From positions 186,001 through 250,000 of the forward strand of contig NZ_JACNMO010000005.1 in the NCBI RefSeq assembly GCF_020622345.1: a DNA stretch of 64,000 bases, given 5' to 3'. Positions 46,788 through 55,329 of this stretch are shown here, piece after piece. This DNA is from Roseobacter weihaiensis. Its GTDB lineage: Bacteria > Pseudomonadota > Alphaproteobacteria > Rhodobacterales > Rhodobacteraceae. Under the pieces are notes generated by a model. The model was not told where the DNA came from and ran no database searches. It saw only the letters and a list, made by a program, of their open reading frames with translations. Made by a program: the position numbers and the translations under genes. The first letter of the stretch is position 1. Each line of letters starts with the position of its first letter.

Positions 46788-46952
46788 TCAGTTGCCCTTT
46801 ACGATCCCGTAGCGCGCATATCCGGAAAAAGTGACGCCCGTGGTCTCGGCAGGCGGGTCAGCAGGTTTGCTGCTGTGCCGCAGATTTGCGTTTTGCGGGC
46901 CGGTGCAGGCCGCCACGCCAAACACACAAAGACAGATCAGCGCAAACCGCAT
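46788..46952 (-). CDS. Small putative lipoprotein in argH-lysA operon
   Basis: 54 residues from ATG 46952: signal MRFALICLCVFGVAACTGPQ with lipobox VAAC, then a short hydrophilic tail ending YARYGIVKGN. It is two bases after the preceding small lipoprotein gene. The length is too short for an enzyme; two consecutive tiny lipoproteins here are noteworthy. Function unknown. Confidence 0.65.
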   Translation of the reverse strand: MRFALICLCVFGVAACTGPQNANLRHSSKPADPPAETTGVTFSGYARYGIVKGN

Positions 46953-46954
46953 TG

Positions 46955-47131
46955 CTAGAGGCCCAGAAAGACCGACAGCGGCCCCTGGCTGACCCCGACA
47001 CCGACACTGGGCGAGATGCCGCCATCGCCGATGGTCACCGCCCCCGCCAGTGTCGGACGGATCGGTTCGCCATCCACGCCGCAGGCGGTCAGGGCGGCAA
47101 GGCACAACAGCAAAGCGGCGGCGCGTTTCAC
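46955..47131 (-). CDS. Small lipoprotein, LptM-like
   Basis: 58 residues from GTG 47131, which overlaps the argH TGA by four bases (GTGA). The signal ends LTAC and is followed by GVDGEPIRP, similar to the CGxKGPLxxP motif of LptM/YifL lipoproteins that are often encoded near lysA or dapF and help LPS-translocon (LptD) oxidative maturation. The match is short, so the name is tentative. The rest is Gly/Ser-rich ([18 protein letters not shown]). Confidence 0.6.
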   Translation of the reverse strand: MKRAAALLLCLAALTACGVDGEPIRPTLAGAVTIGDGGISPSVGVGVSQGPLSVFLGL

Positions 47132-48531
47132 GAGATCAGGTCCTTCCAACGGCTCACTTGTTCGCGCACCCTTTCAGGTGCCGTCCCCCCGTAGGATATA
47201 CGGCTGCGCACCGAGTTTTCTACCCCCAGCACGTCAAAGACGTCATTTGTGATGCCCGCATGCGCGGATTGCATCTCATCCAGGGACAGATCCGGCAGAT
47301 CACAACCCTTTTGTTCCGCCAGGGCGACAAGGCTGCCGGTGATGTGATGCGCCTCGCGGAAGGGCAGCCCGAGCACGCGCACCAGCCAGTCCGCCAGATC
47401 CGTGGCTGTTGAAAACCCGGAGCCGGCTGCCGCGGCAAGGCTCTCGCGGTTGGCGGTCATGTCACTGACCATGCCCGTCATCGCAGCCAGCGCCAGCATC
47501 AGATTGTCTGCTGCATCAAAGACCTGTTCCTTGTCCTCCTGCATGTCCTTGGAATAGGTCAGCGGCAGACCCTTCATCACCATCATCAGGGCGGTATTGG
47601 CGCCAAAAATCCGCCCCACCTTGGCCCGGATCAGCTCGGCTGCGTCGGGGTTTTTCTTTTGCGGCATGATGGACGAACCTGTCGAAAACCGGTCCGACAA
47701 GGTGACAAACCGAAACTGCGCGGACGACCAGATGACGAGTTCCTCGGCAAAACGACTGAGGTGGATGGCACAGATGCTCGCGGCGCCGAGGAACTCCAGC
47801 GCGAAATCACGGTCACTGACGGCATCCAGCGAATTGGCGGCAGGCGTATCAAAGCCGAGGGCCTCTGCGGTCATATGCCGGTCGATGGGAAAAGACGTGC
47901 CTGCAAGCGCCGCCGCCCCCAAGGGCGAGGTGTTCATGCGCACGCGGGCATCGCGCACGCGACCGAGATCGCGGCCAAACATCTCCACATAGGCCATCAT
48001 GTGATGACCCCAGGTCACGGGTTGAGCGGTCTGCAAATGGGTAAAGCCGGGCATCACCCAATCCGCCCCTGCCTCAGCCTGGGCGAGCAAGGCGCGCATT
48101 AGGGCCAGCAGCCCCCTTTCGGCAGCATCAAGCTGGTCGCGGACCCACAGCTTGAAATCCGTGGCCACCTGATCGTTCCGGCTGCGCCCGGTGTGCAACC
48201 GGCCTGCGGGGTCCCCGATCAGGTCCTTCAGGCGTGCCTCGACGTTCATGTGGATGTCTTCCAACGCGGTTGAAAACTGAAAAGTCCCCACCTCGATCTC
48301 TGACAAGACCGTGAGCAGCCCTTCCCGAATTGCGTCAACATCGCTACGCTCCAAGATGCCTGTCGCCCCCAGCATTGCGGCATGCGCACGCGAGCCTGCA
48401 ATATCCTGTGCGGCCATACGCTTGTCGAACCCGATGGAGGCATTAATTGCTTCCATGATCGCGTCGGGTCCGTCGGCAAAACGGCCGCCCCACATCTGGT
48501 TGGAGGATTTCGGCGTTGGCGTGTCGGTCAT
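47128..48531 (-). CDS. argH: Argininosuccinate lyase
   Basis: A 467-residue fumarase-superfamily enzyme releasing arginine and fumarate. It has [22 protein letters not shown] at the start, [23 protein letters not shown], and the family signature [12 protein letters not shown] near residue 280. Its ATG is only 25 bases from the divergent TlpA-like start, so the two promoters must overlap or sit inside genes. It heads the argH-lipoproteins-DUF2834-lysA-TIGR02302 operon. Confidence 0.97.
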   Translation of the reverse strand: MTDTPTPKSSNQMWGGRFADGPDAIMEAINASIGFDKRMAAQDIAGSRAHAAMLGATGILERSDVDAIREGLLTVLSEIEVGTFQFSTALEDIHMNVEARLKDLIGDPAGRLHTGRSRNDQVATDFKLWVRDQLDAAERGLLALMRALLAQAEAGADWVMPGFTHLQTAQPVTWGHHMMAYVEMFGRDLGRVRDARVRMNTSPLGAAALAGTSFPIDRHMTAEALGFDTPAANSLDAVSDRDFALEFLGAASICAIHLSRFAEELVIWSSAQFRFVTLSDRFSTGSSIMPQKKNPDAAELIRAKVGRIFGANTALMMVMKGLPLTYSKDMQEDKEQVFDAADNLMLALAAMTGMVSDMTANRESLAAAAGSGFSTATDLADWLVRVLGLPFREAHHITGSLVALAEQKGCDLPDLSLDEMQSAHAGITNDVFDVLGVENSVRSRISYGGTAPERVREQVSRWKDLIS

Positions 48532-48556
48532 CTTTAGTCAGCCCTTCGGAGGGAAA

Positions 48557-49135
48557 ATGAAAAAACTGGTTTCAGCGCTCGTGTATACGGCCCTTTCGTT
48601 CGGTGCAATCGTGGGGGCCACCGCCGCGCAGGCGGACCTTGAAGCCGCCGCGTTGATGCGCGAGGGCGACATGAAAAAACTGATCATTCATGACACACCG
48701 CAGGCCACCTCCTCTGCTGCGTTTTTTCTGGAGGATGACGGCGGCAAAGCAACGCTGGAGGACTACGAGGGGAAATACATCCTGCTCAACTTCTGGGCCA
48801 CATGGTGTGCCCCCTGCCGCAAGGAAATGCCCTATTTTTCAGAGTTACAGAGGGAATTCGGCGGAGATGACTTTGAAGTGCTGACAATTGCATCGGGTCG
48901 CAATTCTCCGGAAGGGATCAAGAAGTTCTTCGCGGAGGTGGGAGTTGACAACCTGCCACGGCATCAGGATCCGAAACAGGCGCTGTCGAGCCAGATGGGC
49001 ATCTTCGGGCTGCCGATCACTGTTCTGATCGATCCTGAAGGCCGCGAGATTGCCCGCCTGCGCGGGGATGCGGAGTGGGCATCGGACAACGCCAAGGCAA
49101 TCCTCGCCACCATCCTCGGCCGTAAGGCAAGCTAA
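48557..49135 (+). CDS. TlpA-like thioredoxin-fold periplasmic protein
   Basis: 192 residues from ATG 48557 (ribosome binding site CGGAGGGAAA). Signal peptide MKKLVSALVYTALSFGAIVG, then a TlpA/ResA-type thioredoxin domain with redox WCAPC near residue 87 in NFWATWCAPCRKEMPYF and the cis-Pro GLPITVLID. It probably reduces disulfides in the periplasm, for example during cytochrome c maturation. The frame opens upstream inside argH, which is a shadow. Confidence 0.93.
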   Translation: MKKLVSALVYTALSFGAIVGATAAQADLEAAALMREGDMKKLIIHDTPQATSSAAFFLEDDGGKATLEDYEGKYILLNFWATWCAPCRKEMPYFSELQREFGGDDFEVLTIASGRNSPEGIKKFFAEVGVDNLPRHQDPKQALSSQMGIFGLPITVLIDPEGREIARLRGDAEWASDNAKAILATILGRKAS

Positions 49136-49336
49136 GGGGGTCGCTTTTGAGCTTGGGCCGCATCAAATCATTTCATCGCGCAGGCCCTTTAGAGATTCCA
49201 CCAAGCAAAGGAACCCTTGGCTTTCAGGATTGCTCGTCACTCATTCGCTCCCGCTTGAGCCATCATGGCGAAAAGCCGATCAGGCTCGTATCGCGACGTC
49301 CAACCCAAGCGACAGGGAGCGCAAAGCAGTCCTAAA

Positions 49337-49897
49337 TCAGCGCCAGATTACTGACCTAAGTCCTTCCACCAGCTCGTTGCCTTGTGGCGCCGCATCACCG
49401 GTGCCTTTGGTAAAACAAACCACTTCGCTGCGATCCGGATCGTCACCATGCTGAGCGCGGTTGACGAAGGTGTGGTGCACGATCCAAAAATCAGTGTTGC
49501 GGGGGGGGAGCTCATCGAGAAACATCAAGAGCGGCTCCGCACCGTTTTCGATCTGGACGAGCGTCGCCGTGTATCGCTGCGCGCCATCGGTCAGCACAAT
49601 AACGTCATCAACGGGGGGCACACCATGACTGTCGCGTTCGCAAGGATTTGTCGCTGGTGTATCCACTGCAGCTGACACGAGTTGATGAACTCTTTGAGCC
49701 ACACATTTGCGCAGAAAATCCTGCCGGGTCTCCCGGTCCGATGGCGGAATGTCGCAAACCCCATGGAGCTCAATCACATCCCCCCGCCATGACCAGGCAG
49801 CACCGACAGCGATGGAAGTGACGGGCGCGGCTTCGAGCCCGTCTATCTCCGTCCGGGACCAAGAAACAAGGAACGTGTCCCAAACGCCTGTTTTCAT
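49337..49897 (-). CDS. Hypothetical protein, possible N-terminal piece of a Hint-domain protein
   Basis: A 186-residue ORF: MKTGVWDTFLVSWSRTEIDG, AVGAAWSWRGDVIELHG, and VIVLTDGAQRYTATLVQIENG followed by FLDELPPRNTDFWIVHH. In my memory this matches the N-terminal region of Roseobacter proteins that continue into a Hedgehog/intein (Hint) domain with CFAPGT-like start. Here it ends without any such domain, so it may be truncated or a stand-alone version. No neighbour explains its role. Confidence 0.5.
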   Translation of the reverse strand: MKTGVWDTFLVSWSRTEIDGLEAAPVTSIAVGAAWSWRGDVIELHGVCDIPPSDRETRQDFLRKCVAQRVHQLVSAAVDTPATNPCERDSHGVPPVDDVIVLTDGAQRYTATLVQIENGAEPLLMFLDELPPRNTDFWIVHHTFVNRAQHGDDPDRSEVVCFTKGTGDAAPQGNELVEGLRSVIWR

Positions 49898-50779
49898 ACG
49901 ATCAAATGCCCACTTAACCCGTTCACCAAAAGGCTAACGATTGATACGGCTGGTGTGAAGCGAGAAATTGTGGCCCAGGCGCTGGCTCACCACAATAGGT
50001 GGTATTTCGCCTGTTTAGCGTGTTTCGTCTGCCTCAGCACAATCATAAAGGTAGCTGCCTGAGCCGGTTTTTTTTAGTCTCGTACAGGGTTTAGAGCGGT
50101 TTGCAAAGTGACCCCGACAGAACGCCTTAGAGCCGGTAGGCGTTAAGCCGTTCCCAAGAAATCCCGCGCGATACGTTCGAAGACGGCGCTCCCGATCAGA
50201 ATCAGATCATCGGGAAAGTCAGAATCGGGGTTCAATAGGGCTGCGTTTTGCGCGCCCGGCCCCAAGCACAGCACTGCAGCCTTGGCTTCCTGACCGAATA
50301 CGCCAAAACCTCAGATGCTCGCAGGCGCACCTCACGCAGTCCGTTTTGGGACACTGATCACATCCAGAACTGCTGCTGCGGCATCGGGAACAGCAGCATG
50401 GGCAATCTTGCCGGTTAGCTTGATTTCAGACCCGAGAGAGCGCGCAATCGCAACACTTTGAGCACGACAATCACTTGCCCGCCCTTTCGGTTTCGAACGA
50501 TTGGCGTGGTCTTGCGTATATCATCAAGTAAACCCGCGATATCCAGCCAGCAGGTCCAAGCAACCAGCTGCCAGCCCGTGCCGTCCTCCGGATCCTAAGA
50601 AAGTTGATGCTTGGAGCAAGAGCCGGACAGGGAGGGGCACGGCTGTGCCGAAAGGCCAGACGCGTGTATGGTTAGGGCGACCTGGTGCCGCTGACCAACC
50701 TGTAAATCCGGCTCCAGAACCATGCAAACAGATATGATTTCACAGCAGGTGGCGGACAAGGGAGACCCGCGCGCTCTTG
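49898..50779. other. Gene-poor region with a decayed coding stretch
   Basis: This 882-base stretch has no intact gene that I can support. Short ORFs in all frames look like chance. One part (50143-50560, minus) retains protein-like sequence interrupted by stops and a frame change and is listed as a pseudogene. The rest, including 49898-50142 and 50561-50779, shows nothing recognisable. Confidence 0.6.
50143..50560 (-). pseudogene. Decayed unidentified gene
   Basis: Read on the minus strand, 50478 down to 50143 gives one frame with coherent text (SVAIARSLGSEIKLTGKIAH, AVPDAAAAVLDVISVPKRTA), then two in-frame stops six residues apart, then FGQEAKAAVLCLGPGAQNAA and DFPDDLILIGSAVFERIARD before a TAA. 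Upstream in another frame lies WLDIAGLLDDIRKTTPIVRN, as if a frameshift split the gene near 50478. I do not recognise the family. Confidence 0.45.
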
Positions 50780-51433
50780 CTAGGGGTGTGCTCCTGTGGC
50801 GATCTTGTTGGCAAACTCGTGGTTCTTATCGCGATGCCCGGCTTCATCCGCGCGGATCACGATCACCACTTCGCGCAATCGCGCATTGTCAGGCAGTTTC
50901 CAGTAATCCTTGGCGATCTGTGGCGCGGCAACGTTTTCAACATTCCCAGCGTCAATTTGCTCCAGATACTGCGTGTAGCTGACAACAGCCTCTTCCTCCA
51001 GATACCCCACAACGCGGTGGGCCACACGTGGTGCCAACAGGTAGAGGAAAAAATACAGATTATAGAACACCAACTGCGTAGCCGCGATCAGGAAGCGTTC
51101 AAACCGTGATGGTTGAGCGATCTTGATAAAGGTCATAAGGTGCATCCGTTCATTGTCGGCTTCTTCGATCAGTTCTCTGATCCAGCCTTGGTCATCACGA
51201 ATATGCCGAAGCGCCTTAAGGTGTTGCAGCAAGCCGCCGACCATGCCGGGCACGGCTGCGACTGTTTCGAGCACAACGGCACGGTGACCATAGCGGCCCG
51301 CAAAAAACTTGTCTGCAAACACGCGCATGAATTTTACGATGCGCAGTGCAATACGGTCTTTCAGGTCCTGTGGCACATGATGCTGAAAGCTCTCAGGAGC
51401 TAACTCGGCGTCAAAACTAATTTCGTTTTTCAT
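50780..51433 (-). CDS. aox: Alternative oxidase (cyanide-insensitive ubiquinol oxidase)
   Basis: A 217-residue di-iron protein that oxidises ubiquinol directly with oxygen without pumping protons. All four iron-ligand motifs are visible: [34 protein letters not shown] and [15 protein letters not shown]. The central hydrophobic helix [20 protein letters not shown] gives monotopic membrane binding. It is shorter than plant enzymes, as expected for bacteria. ATG 51433 has ribosome binding site GAGAGGA. Bacterial AOX genes are uncommon. A dyad ACATGT...ATATGT (51452-51470) lies just upstream. Confidence 0.95.
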   Translation of the reverse strand: MKNEISFDAELAPESFQHHVPQDLKDRIALRIVKFMRVFADKFFAGRYGHRAVVLETVAAVPGMVGGLLQHLKALRHIRDDQGWIRELIEEADNERMHLMTFIKIAQPSRFERFLIAATQLVFYNLYFFLYLLAPRVAHRVVGYLEEEAVVSYTQYLEQIDAGNVENVAAPQIAKDYWKLPDNARLREVVIVIRADEAGHRDKNHEFANKIATGAHP

Positions 51434-51836
51434 CGGTCCTCTCTCCATGTCACATGTTCAGAATATATGTTGCGCGTCGGAGTAATCACCGGCTGTGACC
51501 TGCGGCATATTCTCATTCTGCGTCCATTCGAACGACCCTGATGCCTGGATCGGTCAGATACCGCGCGGAGGCTTCGGATCGACGGCCAGGGCGCTGCTCT
51601 CAGCGGGTTCCATGGCCGACCGTCCCGAGGTTTGCACGACATCGGGGCGACCCCGCATTGATTGCGGCAACAGGCGGCCTTGGGCAACCTAGGATATCCC
51701 CGAAACGGGAAAACTGGATCGGCACGGGCACCCGGCTAAGCGGATCTGCTTCATCGGTTTGCGCGCGGCCCAACAAGAAAACGCGCTGTTTCAAAAACAA
51801 GCGTCAAAGTAGAAAAACGATGGCTCTTGCTGACCG
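51434..51836. other. Intergenic region upstream of aox
   Basis: About 400 bases separate aox from the end of the amine oxidase gene, both on the minus strand. Only short low-quality ORFs are present. The aox promoter should be at its low end; the imperfect dyad ACATGTTCAGAATATATGT at 51452-51470 is 18 bases before the aox ATG and may be an operator. Nothing else is recognised. Confidence 0.5.
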
Positions 51837-53105
51837 TCAGGTCAGCTTGCACAGTTCCTTTGCAGCCCTCCGCCCACTTTCATACGCGCCATTGACAAGC
51901 GCGCAGCGGCGACCACCCATCGCTTCGCCCGCAAAAAACACCCGGTCTCCCAGAGGCGCTTGCAGGATTTTCCGCGCGCCGTGACACCCCGGCCGCAACG
52001 CTGCGTAGGCGCCAAGCGTCAAGGGGTTCGTCGCCCATTCGGTCGCCAGCCCTTTCACGAAGTGTTTGCGCACGTCACTGCCGATCTGTTTGACCATCTC
52101 TTGAAGCGCGAAATCGACAGTGGCCTCGGGTCCTGCGCGCGAAAGCTCCCAACCAAACTCCCCACCGATGTTGCCGAATACATAGTCATATCCAAAGGGC
52201 CAGGTAATGAAAAAACACGCCCGTGTGGGTGACGTCTCAGGGATGTCATAGCTCATCCATTCATTGTCCTTCAGGCCCAACCGCGCACCGTCAAAGAGCA
52301 AGGGCACTTTTACAAGCAGACCCATGGGCAGATCGTGAATGGCCTCTTGTTTCGCGACGGGCAGCTCTGGAACAAAGCGGATCGCATCTGAGGCAAGCAC
52401 GCCCGTTGAAACGGTCACGATGCAGATCTTGGCCCTAATCGTTCCCGCGCTTGTCTCGATCTGAACGCCTTTACCGGACCAATCGATCGTTCGGACTTTG
52501 GTGCCCAGGGCAATCGGCACGCCGATCGCCAGCATAGCAACCACATTGCCGAGCCCTTCGGCCACGATACAGCTGGGTTGGTCATCAGCAGAGAGATAAT
52601 CGTCCAGTGCGGAAACATCCTTGAAATCAACACCGTAATCCATTGGTCCCATCCATGCCTTGACCGCTCCGGCAAAGCGCAGGCCTTTGGGGATCACATC
52701 TTCACATGACACATCCAGACCTCTCTTGCCGGCTCTATTCATTGCCTTCTCGATCATCGCTCCGGTGGTATCGTAAGCGGTCAACTCCTCATGCGTGGCA
52801 CGGCGCCCATCGACAAAGAGCGCGGTAGGCACATCGGTATGGTCTACAAGGGTGAACTCGTGCCTGCGCGCGACCTTGGCCAGTTTGTTGCGGTTCGAAC
52901 CGGATAACCAAGAGCACCCCATATCGACCGGGCTTCCGAAACTATCTGTCTGCGTCCAGGCCCGCCCGCCAACGCGGCGGTCCGCCTCAACCACCAACAC
53001 AGACCGGCCAGATTTCACCAATTTGCGCGCCGCGCCGAGGCCTGCGGCACCGGCTCCGACGATGACAACGTCTGGGTTGGTGGGGAAATCGCTAAGATTG
53101 GACAT
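51837..53105 (-). CDS. Flavin-dependent amine oxidase (cytosolic)
   Basis: 422 residues from ATG 53105. N-terminal FAD motif VVIVGAGAAGLGAARKL near residue 12 and VEADRRVGGRAWTQTD, C-terminal GDRVFFAGEAMGG typical of the monoamine/polyamine oxidase family. No signal peptide. It is clearly paralogous to the Tat-exported oxidase at 58843 (shared STGVLAS, AIRF.PELP and TLGAYAA-like blocks). It follows a cupin gene by 11 bases in the same operon, divergent from the polyamine-type importer. Confidence 0.88.
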   Translation of the reverse strand: MSNLSDFPTNPDVVIVGAGAAGLGAARKLVKSGRSVLVVEADRRVGGRAWTQTDSFGSPVDMGCSWLSGSNRNKLAKVARRHEFTLVDHTDVPTALFVDGRRATHEELTAYDTTGAMIEKAMNRAGKRGLDVSCEDVIPKGLRFAGAVKAWMGPMDYGVDFKDVSALDDYLSADDQPSCIVAEGLGNVVAMLAIGVPIALGTKVRTIDWSGKGVQIETSAGTIRAKICIVTVSTGVLASDAIRFVPELPVAKQEAIHDLPMGLLVKVPLLFDGARLGLKDNEWMSYDIPETSPTRACFFITWPFGYDYVFGNIGGEFGWELSRAGPEATVDFALQEMVKQIGSDVRKHFVKGLATEWATNPLTLGAYAALRPGCHGARKILQAPLGDRVFFAGEAMGGRRCALVNGAYESGRRAAKELCKLT

Positions 53106-53116
53106 GGAGTATCCGT

Positions 53117-53851
53117 TCAAGTTGAAACCGGGGGCAGATAGCATTCAGCAATCAGCAATCGTGTTCCCGCCGCAATTGCCCTGCGCAAAAGCTGGCCGGG
53201 CTGTAGGTAAGCGATATCGCCTGCCCGAAAGACGCCACCCTCCGTGTCATCCAGCGTCACCTGCCCTTCGAGCACATGAATGATCTGCCGCTCCGGGAGC
53301 ACCACTTCGCCCTGCAGCGGCCCGGCATAGAACTCTGTAAAAACCGACATCCGCCTATCGTGGTTCTGCAAATGCGTGGTACGGACCGACACTACCGCAG
53401 TGCCAGATTGGGCGGCAAAACTGCCGCGCAGGACGGTTATCCGATCAAGTGAAGTCCCTGCGGCATCCCCCGGCGCGTCACTATCCAGGATCATGAAAAC
53501 CTTGCGCACGGCAGTCGGCATCTTCCACTGGCAGTCGAGGCCCTTGGGCAGAACAAAGGCCTCACCTGCCTTTATGATGGTGCTCGTTCCATCGCGCATC
53601 TCCATCTCAACCTGGCCTTCCAGCAGGTACATGTATTCGTCGACAGGATAAGGGCCTGGCCGGTCCTCAAAGGCGGTGCATTCCCAAACACCGGCGGAGT
53701 ACCCAAAGGTCTTTACCTCATCATAAAGATATCCGTGCTGGACCGGAGTGCCCGCAGCCAAATCAGCGGGATCCATAGCAGGCCAAGCCATCAACCCCTG
53801 CCCCGTCGGGCCATCCGTTTCGATTCGCATAAAGCCTAAAGACACGGTCAT
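53117..53851 (-). CDS. Double-cupin domain protein
   Basis: A 244-residue bicupin. The first barrel has YPVDEYMYLLEGQVEMEMRDG and GEAFVLPKGLDCQWKMP; the second has VVLPERQIIHVLEGQVTLDD and GDIAYLQPGQLLRR. Metal-binding His/Glu are only partly kept. Such cupins often accompany amine or ethanolamine catabolic genes. It is first of the two-gene minus-strand operon. A hairpin-forming dyad (53878-53899) lies 27 bases upstream of its ATG. Enzymatic role unknown. Confidence 0.82.
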   Translation of the reverse strand: MTVSLGFMRIETDGPTGQGLMAWPAMDPADLAAGTPVQHGYLYDEVKTFGYSAGVWECTAFEDRPGPYPVDEYMYLLEGQVEMEMRDGTSTIIKAGEAFVLPKGLDCQWKMPTAVRKVFMILDSDAPGDAAGTSLDRITVLRGSFAAQSGTAVVSVRTTHLQNHDRRMSVFTEFYAGPLQGEVVLPERQIIHVLEGQVTLDDTEGGVFRAGDIAYLQPGQLLRRAIAAGTRLLIAECYLPPVST

Positions 53852-53877
53852 GATCGGATATCCTTTACGATCCGAGG

Positions 53878-53899
53878 GTACAGCAAAGCTGTACTTTTT
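53878..53899. promoter_or_regulatory. Dyad GTACAGC-AAA-GCTGTAC with T-run, upstream of the cupin gene
   Basis: Perfect 7-bp arms (53878-53884, 53888-53894) with a three-base loop, followed on the plus strand by TTTTT. In plus orientation it looks like a terminator, but no plus-strand gene ends here; on the minus strand it falls in the leader of the cupin-oxidase transcript. It could be an operator. Confidence 0.45.
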
Positions 53900-54015
53900 C
53901 AGGTTGAGTTCATTTCTTTTTCAGACACTTAAGTTGGAACGGACAGTGCCGATACAGAGAAAGATATGATGCATCACAAGACGATACTTGACGTAGCAGC
54001 ACATAGTGCGCAAGC

Positions 54016-54035
54016 CTGAATGAATAACCATTCAG
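54016..54035. promoter_or_regulatory. Palindromic operator candidate upstream of the amine-uptake operon
   Basis: Arms CTGAATG (54016-54022) and CATTCAG (54029-54035) with a six-base spacer, giving a 20-bp dyad 98 bases before the binding-protein ATG. Size and form suit a TetR/BetI-type dimer. The operon itself encodes such a regulator (58187). Confidence 0.5.
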
Positions 54036-54132
54036 CGGATTTGGCAAAAACTCTCAGGCCCTGACGCTGCAGATCAAGCGCGCGGGACGCAAAGGAAACG
54101 GGACCAACGCCGCCATATATGGGGACAACAGA

Positions 54133-55260
54133 ATGGATATCACTGACAACCTGGCTGCTGTGCGGCGCAAAAAACTGTCGCGGCGCGCGTTCAACCGTAC
54201 CTTGCTGTCAGCCGGTGTCGGCATGGTCGCCACACCACTGATCGGCACCCGGCAGGTCGTTGCGCAAGAAACGGAACAGGGCACGATTTTCACGTGGGGT
54301 GGCTATGACGTCGGCGAACTTTACACGAGTTACGAAGCCGCAAACGGGGCGCTACCAAATTTTGCAATCTTTGGCGGGACCGAAGAAGCGCTGACCAAGA
54401 TGCGCGGCGGTTTCACACCTGATATCGCCCACCCTTGCAATGCGGGTCTGAAGCGATGGGTAGATACTGGCATGTTCCAGCCCATTGACACCTCAAGGCT
54501 GTCGAACTGGGGCGATGTGATCCCCGAGCTGGTGGCAATGGATGGCAATGACGCCGGAGACGGGCAGCCTTGGCTGGCGCCTTTCGACTGGGGGGGCACA
54601 TCCATTACCTACCGCACCGACCTCTTTGAGCTTGAGGAAGAGGAAAGCTGGGACATGCTCTGGGACAAACGCTACGCCGGGCAGCTTGGCTCGCTTGCCT
54701 CGGGCGGGGACGCGTGGTGGTGTGGCGCAATCAAGGCGGGTGTTCCCTTCGGGGAGATCGCCACCGATGAGGCGTTCGAGAAAATCAGTGCCGCGATGCG
54801 TGAACAACGCCCGCTGATCCGCGTCTATACCGATGACACAACCACCCTCGAGCAGGCGCTCTCCTCCGGTGAGATGGCCGCGGCGATGACCTGGAACAGC
54901 TCTGCCGTGGCCTTGGCATCCGAAGGCATCCCGGTGCGCTTTGCCCGGCCAAAAGAAGGCGCGCTGACATGGGTCTGCGGTCTGATGGTGCACAAGGACG
55001 CGCCAAACCTCGACAAAGCCTACGAGATTATCGACAGCCTGCTGAGTGTCGAAGCCGGCAAGTTTATGATCAACGACTATGGGTATGGCCATTCCAACGC
55101 CAAATCCTTTGACCAATTCGATGCGCAAACACTGGTCGGTCTGGGTCTGAGCAAAGACCCGGGCGACATCCTCAGCGCAGGGCATTTCATGATCCCGCAA
55201 TCGCAGGAATGGGAAACCCGCATGAACGAGACGTTCGAAATGATCAAGGCGGGTTTCTGA
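54133..55260 (+). CDS. Polyamine-type ABC transporter substrate-binding protein (Tat signal)
   Basis: A 375-residue periplasmic binding protein of the PotD/PotF type. The N-terminus holds a twin-arginine signal (KKLSRRAFNRTLLSAGVG) instead of a plain Sec signal, so it probably folds in the cytoplasm before export. The mature part includes GTIFTWGGYDVGELY, FGGTEEALTKMRGGFTPDIA and YGYGHSNAKSF. It is followed by two permeases and an ATPase. The substrate is likely a polyamine or another organic amine, given the oxidases in the same operon. Confidence 0.9.
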   Translation: MDITDNLAAVRRKKLSRRAFNRTLLSAGVGMVATPLIGTRQVVAQETEQGTIFTWGGYDVGELYTSYEAANGALPNFAIFGGTEEALTKMRGGFTPDIAHPCNAGLKRWVDTGMFQPIDTSRLSNWGDVIPELVAMDGNDAGDGQPWLAPFDWGGTSITYRTDLFELEEEESWDMLWDKRYAGQLGSLASGGDAWWCGAIKAGVPFGEIATDEAFEKISAAMREQRPLIRVYTDDTTTLEQALSSGEMAAAMTWNSSAVALASEGIPVRFARPKEGALTWVCGLMVHKDAPNLDKAYEIIDSLLSVEAGKFMINDYGYGHSNAKSFDQFDAQTLVGLGLSKDPGDILSAGHFMIPQSQEWETRMNETFEMIKAGF

Positions 55261-55329
55261 TCTGATGGTAGGACCGGATGTAAGCCTCCACATCGGTATC
55301 CGGCAAATCGGGCGTGACCGGTGACTGAT

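Noticed and set aside
50501-50737. Short ORFs on both strands in the gene-poor region
   Set aside because: No ribosome binding site, odd composition and no protein-like pattern; only the interrupted minus-strand frames at 50143-50560 look like former coding sequence.
51495-51692. 65-codon plus-strand ORF upstream of aox
   Set aside because: Low-quality sequence, no family features, no ribosome binding site I would trust.
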